This document shows, piece by piece, positions 1 through 6,268 of a stretch of DNA of 6,268 bases (the first letter of the stretch is position 1; every line of letters starts with the position of its first letter). Below the pieces are notes generated by a model. The model had not been told where the DNA came from, made no database searches, and was given only the letters and a program-made list of their open reading frames with translations. The position numbers and the translations under genes were made by a program. This DNA is from Marine group II euryarchaeote REDSEA-S43_B8 (GTDB lineage: Archaea > Thermoplasmatota > Poseidoniia > Poseidoniales > Thalassarchaeaceae): NCBI GenBank assembly GCA_001629235.1, contig LUSA01000062.1, positions 17,266 to 23,533 of the forward strand, read 5' to 3'.

Positions 1-779
1 ATCGTATTCTTCTGGATGTTCATTGGGTTGAGCGATACTTCGTCAGAATATGGAGCCACTTTGGTGAGCCAGGAGGTCGTATGCACTAGTGCGTCGCCCT
101 CAGACATGAAGGGTGGCTTGAACAGAAGGTATGTCTTCACGCGCAAGTTGTTGTCCCGAAGCATTTGGACCGCTGAATGCCATTGCTTCGTAGTGAAACC
201 CTTGTTGACATGGAAACGAAGGACTCTGTCGTCATAGGCTTCTAGTCCAATTGCCACAGTACAACCAGGATGTCTCTCTGCGACCCATGATATCTTCTCG
301 GGGGTACACATCTGAGCCTGTGCTTCGACTACTAGATGTAGTCCCATCTGGGCAGTTTCTCGCAGAACAAGATCCTGCCACTCGGGAGGGTTCTCTCGAT
401 CTTCGAAGAAGGTCCCCGAGGTGTAGACCTTGACCATTCCGCAGTCTTCAAATTGATTCGTAGTTTTCTTAGCAAATTCCCACTGAGAAAACATATCTTC
501 TGCGGACACATCGTCTCTGACGTCATTGAAGTAGCCACAGAATGTACAACCTGACTTCCACCACCAAGCACAGCCCTTTGATCTTAGTATCACTGTAGCT
601 GCTGTACAAGGAGTTCCATCGGGTAGATTCTCGGGAGTCTTGTAGACAGTGACTGGCTTACTTGCATCCCAAGACTCACGGAATGAAACCGACTCTGGGG
701 TATTCTCTGGAGCCTTGATTAGATGATGGACCTTGACGGCCTTGGAGCCATCTCCTAGCACTCCGCATGCACTGGCCAT
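1..779 (-). CDS. raSEA: Archaeosine biosynthesis radical SAM protein RaSEA, 3' end cut by window edge
   Basis: The frame is open from an ATG at 779-777 to the window edge, giving 259 codons without a stop; the C-terminal part (roughly a quarter, judging from a usual length near 350 residues) is missing. A cysteine cluster C70-x7-C78-x2-C81, followed by GYFND, looks like the 4Fe-4S/SAM site of the Elp3-like radical SAM group. Further family-like blocks are VYTSGTFF (118-125), GLEAYDDRVLRFHVNKGF (about 178-195) and YLLFKPPFMSE (about 214-224). As known for the family, RaSEA works with ArcS: ArcS attaches lysine to preQ0 at position 15 of tRNA, and RaSEA cleaves the adduct by radical chemistry to give archaeosine (G+), which stabilises the tRNA core. 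The ATG is the only conventional start after the in-frame stop at 821-819. No good Shine-Dalgarno sequence precedes it, so a leaderless mRNA is likely. It is transcribed divergently from the transporter gene. The family call is recognition from memory, not a search. Confidence 0.85.
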   Translation of the reverse strand, partial: MASACGVLGDGSKAVKVHHLIKAPENTPESVSFRESWDASKPVTVYKTPENLPDGTPCTAATVILRSKGCAWWWKSGCTFCGYFNDVRDDVSAEDMFSQWEFAKKTTNQFEDCGMVKVYTSGTFFEDRENPPEWQDLVLRETAQMGLHLVVEAQAQMCTPEKISWVAERHPGCTVAIGLEAYDDRVLRFHVNKGFTTKQWHSAVQMLRDNNLRVKTYLLFKPPFMSEGDALVHTTSWLTKVAPYSDEVSLNPMNIQKNT

Positions 780-3700
780 GATGCCCGTTCCATGTCCTGC
801 TCTTGATATTGACGTGTTTCAGAAGTGTTTAACACTAGATGTGGCAGAATACACTAAACGTCTTCTCGCTGTGGACAATAATGGTAATTAGATGGCGTTT
901 TCATTAGGAGGAAAAATTGACGGGATGAATGAAGATGACAACAGGGCTCTGACGAGTTGGTACTGGTACGATTGGGCTAACCAAGCATTCGCACTGACAG
1001 TTGGGACTGTACTTGGCGGTCAACTAATTACGAGGTACTTCAATCTAGCAACGGGGGGCTCGTCCGAAATCGCAGGATTCAACGTCACTGGGACGTCTTT
1101 CTATGCAGCAGTACTTGGTTTGTCCATGGTTTTTGTCGCTATCTCCAGTCCCATTCTCGGAGCCATTGCAGATAGGATCAGAATCAAGAAGAAGATAGTG
1201 TGGATTTACACATTAGTAGGAGTCGTGTTCACTGCATTCATGGGAGTTGCACCCCATCTGGATGCTAATTCTGCCTACAGACTTCTGGCTTTCTGCTTCC
1301 TAATGGGACAGATAGGGATGGCTGGTGGTAACACGATATACTACGCATTCATGCCATATCTCGCTGAACAAAACCAGATGGAGAAGGTATCGAGCTGGGG
1401 GTATGCCTACGGCTTTGCTGGTGGGTCTCTAATTCTGATATTGCACCTAGTCGTCTTGGTAACGGGTGCGTTCGGACTAACGGATGCTTACGGGCCATGG
1501 ACACTGACCTTTGCATTCGTGACCACTTCTCTCTGGTGGCTTGGTTTTGGTCTACCATTCTTTAGGAATACTCCGGAGCCGGAAATTGCAAATGAGAGGT
1601 CTTATGGTTCTATTATGGAAGCTGTTGGTGATGGGTTTAACGAGGTCAGGAGTACTTTCAGAGAGGTAAAGAAATACAGAATTTTAGTAATTTATCTGGT
1701 ATCTTACCTTCTGTTCTATGACGTTCTCCACACTGTTGGAGGAGTTGCGACTTCATTCGCTGAAAATGATCTGCGACTGCCAGTATTGATGAATTTCGTT
1801 CTTATTCTTCTGGCCAACATAATTGCCATCCCAATGTCAGTAGTAGGAGGGATGTTGGCTGCAAGATACGGGGCAAAGTCAGTACTCGGAGGGTCTATCG
1901 GTGTCTACATGGTTGTTCTAATCCTTGCAACTGGGTTTGCACCGCTTGACTTGGAGGATGACCACGATAGGTTCGACTTCAGGTACGATTACGATTCGGA
2001 ATCTGATGAATACGTCCTCTCCACCCTTCATGATAGAGGAGTGAAGGGTTGGGTTAGCAAGTCTGGATCGGGCGATGAAGAGTTCAGGAACGCCTTCCTG
2101 CATTACATGATTGAAGGAGCCTTAGATGGTGACGTTTGGTCTGATTCTGACGTAGAGAGAACGAGAATATCGGTCGATGAGGCAACGCTTCTTGAGTCTG
2201 AAATGCACGGAATGCTCGATCACAGGTGGTCATTCTCATTCAAGGGTGGAATCCTGGATGGTGATCACTCAGTGGGGAATAATCACATCACAATTATCGA
2301 AGGAGGGCCTATCGACTGGTGGCCTAATTTCCTAAGAGACAACGTCTGGGGGCCCCTGAACTTCGGAGTAACGTTACAATGGATACTTCTCGGCACCATG
2401 GTTGGTTTCGTCCAGGGCTCTGCTGGGGCACAGGCCAGGAGTCTGTTCGCATATCTTGTTCCAAAGTCGAGGACTACTGAGTTCTTCGGCTTCTTCGGCT
2501 TCATGGGCAAGGCTGCTGCAGTGATTGGTCCGTTCATTTTCGCCTTTTTCTCTGCTGCTTTCGACACGAGATTTGGGATTATGGTGCTGCTAGTGATACT
2601 CGTCTTGGGGTTGATTCTTTTCCCGTTAATTGACGTTGAGGAAGGAAAGAAGGTTGCTAGGCAGGCAGATATTGATGCCGGACTGTACTCCGAGGAGGAG
2701 TAGGATGAAGAATTTCGAACTGGTTCAGAATGTACTCTCAGTTCTCGTGATGGCGCTCTTTGGGGTAATCATCGGTTTGGCTATGGTTCCATCGTATCTA
2801 CTATTCATCGAGTTGACGTCGATGACAGAAGGAAAAGGAGGACTGGTTGAGGCAGTTGGAATCTGTGTCGGTTTGGGCCTGGGTTACATCATTTGGGGAG
2901 TCGTCCTACTAGTCATATGCGGACTAATGGGGGGCCTGTTCAGGATCAGGAAGGAAGAGGGGAGGTATTCTCTGAGGTCTCTCATTACAATTCAATGGGC
3001 ATTCTCATTGGTGTCTCACAGGGTCGCTCAGATATTCCTAGGCCTCGTAGTACCCTCCTTCCTTGCAAATTTGTATTACAGGATGATGGGTGCTAAGATT
3101 GGGAGAGGCGCTCAACTAAATTCGATGATGATTAATGACGCGTCCATGGTTACTATCGGAAATAACGTAGTCGTGGGGGGGAATGCTACGATCAACGCTC
3201 ACCTAGTTGAGAGCGGGGAGATAGTACTCGCACCAGTGAGGATAGGGGATGGCGCCCTAATTGGCGGAGGTAGCATTGTGCAGCCTGGGTGTACGATAGG
3301 GGATGGCGCTGTTGTGGCTTCCAGGGCTGTCGTTCCAAAGTGGACTGAGATACCTGCAGGAGAAGTATGGGGAGGGATTCCTGCGAGATTCATCAAGAAG
3401 ACCGGGGAGTGAATCGCTACTCGTTTTCTGTTTCGGGGTCGTCTTGCTCTGCTGGCTCTTCCTCGGTGGACATCTCCTTGATTTCCTCTATCACTGCCTG
3501 CTTCTGCTCTTGGAATGACTCCTGCTTAGACTGGATCTCCTTGGCGGTCGAAATGGCCCTGTCAATCATGTCGTGACGAGTCTGAATCGCATCACTGAGG
3601 TCTTCGAACAGTTGCATGTGCTGCACGTACCAGTCGTCCCTGGCTGCTAGCTCCGATTGGGCAGCTTGGTTGGACTCGTCAATCTCCTCTGCGACGGTGA

Positions 3701-6268
3701 GTACCTGGCCGAGTCTTGCCTTCTCCCTCTCCAACATCTCCTCGGTCTTGTCGAGTTTGCTCTCCAAGAATGGAATCTTTGTGTTGGCCTTCGCGAGTTC
3801 CACTTCCATCTCGTCCTTCTGCCTGCGGAGGTTGCTAAGGAGGTTGTTGATTCCCTCCTTCTCCGTCTCCTTGTCTATTAGTTCACGGTTCAGTGTCTCA
3901 ACTTGGGCCTTCATCTCTCCGATGTCAGCCTCCTGGGCCTGGTAAGCAACGAGGAGTTTGTCCAATGCCTCCTTGTCCTTCGCAGCCTGCTGTTCGAGGT
4001 CTCGGATTGTCTGTTGGGGATCGGCTCCTGCAGAGTCGTCTTGGTCCATCATCCTCCGTAGTCCGAAGGTGCCCCCGATATAACCTCGGCGGCAACAGGA
4101 TTGGTGAGTCTGGGCAAATCAGAGGTTTTCGGAAATTGCTGCTATTGTTGCTGAAAGAGCGACTGTCAGCCTCTTGGATGAGGGGATGTGCAGTTTCTCG
4201 TCTGGTCCATGGGCGTTGTTACCGGGTCCCGATGTACCAGTGCACAGAAACATGGCTTCTGGGTATTTGCCCTGCATCATCGCCATGAAGGGGATCGTCC
4301 CCCCCGTCCATGTTGCCAGTGGGGGCAGCCCTGTCAACTCCATTGATGCCTCGTTAATGGCTTCTGAGATCGGTCCGTCTAGTGGCGGTGCATGGAAACC
4401 GTCGGCACATGAGTCAGGAGTGAATGTGACCTCTGCCCCATATGGCGGGTCCTGCTCCAGAATTTCCTTTGCACGAGCTATAGCATACTCTGAATCGACC
4501 CCCGGGGGTATTCTGAAGCTCAGTTTCAGATCTGTGTTCGTTCGGAGGACGTTTCCCGCGTCCTGCACCGAAGGAATTCCGTCTGCTCCGATGATGGACA
4601 GGGTAGGCTCCCAGTTCATGGCCACTATCATGTCCTCTGTAGTTTCAGAGGCCTGTCTGAGGGTGTCCACCGTTGGGAACTGCTCCCATATGCTGTCACC
4701 TACTATTTCCCTGAGGGAGATTGCATTCTCCCAGACTTCTTCGGGGATTTCCACATGCATCTCTGGGATTGTGACCTTTCCGGAGGATGAGTCCTCCACT
4801 CTGTCTAGTAGAATCCTCTGGATCCTGAAAGAAGATGGGATCGATCCTCCTGAGTTCCCTGAGTGAATTCCCTCGTGAGATACCTTCACGGAGAGAGTCC
4901 CGGAGACGAGCCCACGAAGGGCCTCCGTCATCCAAATATGGTCATAATCGGGACCACCGCTGTCCAAAACGACCACCATGTCCGGATTTCCAAGTCGCTC
5001 GGTAAGTTCCTCCAGGTACGGCGGGAGGTCGAATGACCCGGATTCCTCGCATGTCTCGATAATCATGGTACAACGGGGATGGGGGGCGCCCGCCTCTTGC
5101 AGGAGCCTTACAGATGTGGCGCAAAGGTACCCCCCATACCCATCGTCAACGGAGCCTCTACCATAGAGCCATGGATCCCTCCTCACTGCTTTCAGTGGGT
5201 GTAGACCCTCTGACCACAGTTCTGGCTTTGACGGCTGCTTGTCCAGGTGGGAGTAGAATATCACCTCGCCCGGGCCGGTTCCCTCTATTGTGACGATTAG
5301 TACGGGTGATAGTTCTCCTATCCTATGCTTCTCGTACGACATTCCCTCTATTCCCTGATCGTCCAACCACTCGCAAAATAGTTCGATTGTGGCATCCAGC
5401 TCGCCCATCTCGGCCCAGTTGGGCTCGAATAGAGGAGATAGGGCCTTTATTCCGATGAAATCGGACAGACTAGGCAAAATGGAGGACTCCCATATCTCTT
5501 CACTCCTATCCATCAGTCGTCCTAGGTCAAGCGTCATGGTCCCAACCCTGAGTGTTCACTCATGGACTCTTCGACTCGATTTCCTCTGAAACCGAGCAGG
5601 TCCTGCACTTCGAAATCCGATCCTCGTAGTCCTTCTCTACGTCGGATAAGGGGAACTCGGAGGCTAATGACATCCTAGCCGTCAGAGCAAGCGTCTTCTC
5701 CAGGTCTTTCTTGGCCTTGTCGAGGGTCTCGGAGGGATACTCCACTAGCCTTCCAGAGACCCCGACTAGTATCGCTGGAGGGAGGACCTTCCGCCTAGGT
5801 AGTCCCTCACGCTCCTTGTCCGACTCCGACTCTTCCAATGCTAGGTGGTAGAGAGCCATCTGCAGTCTGTGCTTGTGTAGCAGGGATTCCTCGGCCTGAC
5901 AAGAGGGTCCGATTGATTCGTCACCGAGAGAGTCCAGAAGGCCACTTTCCCAGTCTCCGAGTAGGGAGCTTGCATCTGTGGTTTTCAGGTCAATGGCTCG
6001 GATCGCTGGAGCTCCGTCATCGCTCTTAGTGCATAGAACCAGATCTATGATCCCGCTTAGCTCAACTCTGGTGGAGTCGAATGAGATTAGTACTTCTTCT
6101 CCATCTGGTGTCCACCTCCCTCTTGTCACAGATTCGAATTCGGTGGGGATGGATATGTGGAATGGCATCTCGGTCCTCAAGCCCTCTACCTTCCTACCAT
6201 CAACCTCCAGGCCCCTGACCATAGCACCCAGTTTCCCGTCGGAAACTCTGTTCGACATGGCTGAGGTG

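Overview
This window looks like chromosomal DNA from an archaeon, most likely a mesophilic marine euryarchaeon of the Poseidoniales (Marine Group II) or a relative. The firmest clue is the left-edge gene, which reads as RaSEA, the radical SAM enzyme of archaeosine tRNA modification, a pathway found in archaea. Start signals also fit: genes that follow another gene closely tend to have a Shine-Dalgarno sequence, while the two divergent lead genes lack one at normal spacing. The placement in Poseidoniales is inference from protein style and gene mix, not from a marker gene.

Layout. Bases 1-779 (minus strand) hold the first 259 codons of the RaSEA gene, whose 3' end lies outside the window. A divergent promoter region of 112 bases (780-891) contains a perfect 13-base palindrome. 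From 892 to 3412 (plus strand) there are two tightly coupled genes: a major facilitator transporter of the UMF1/Atg22-like family carrying an unusual acidic insert of about 140 residues, and, one base after its stop codon, a membrane-anchored left-handed beta-helix (hexapeptide repeat) acyltransferase-like protein. These meet, tail to tail with a 4-base gap, a minus-strand run occupying 3417-6268: a PD-(D/E)XK nuclease domain (the right-edge gene, 5' end probably outside the window), an M20-family metallopeptidase, and a soluble coiled-coil protein.

How the genes may work together. The transporter and the acyltransferase are almost certainly co-transcribed and could act on one surface or exported compound, but the substrate cannot be read from sequence. 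The minus-strand trio could be a single transcription unit (gaps of 22 and 66 bases), yet the nuclease, peptidase and coiled-coil protein have no obvious shared pathway. No RNA gene, CRISPR array, insertion sequence or integrase was seen, and there is no gene-free stretch longer than about 110 bases. I did not find a clear new defence or mobile system; the most unusual feature is the large extracytoplasmic insert in the transporter and its coupling to the acyltransferase.
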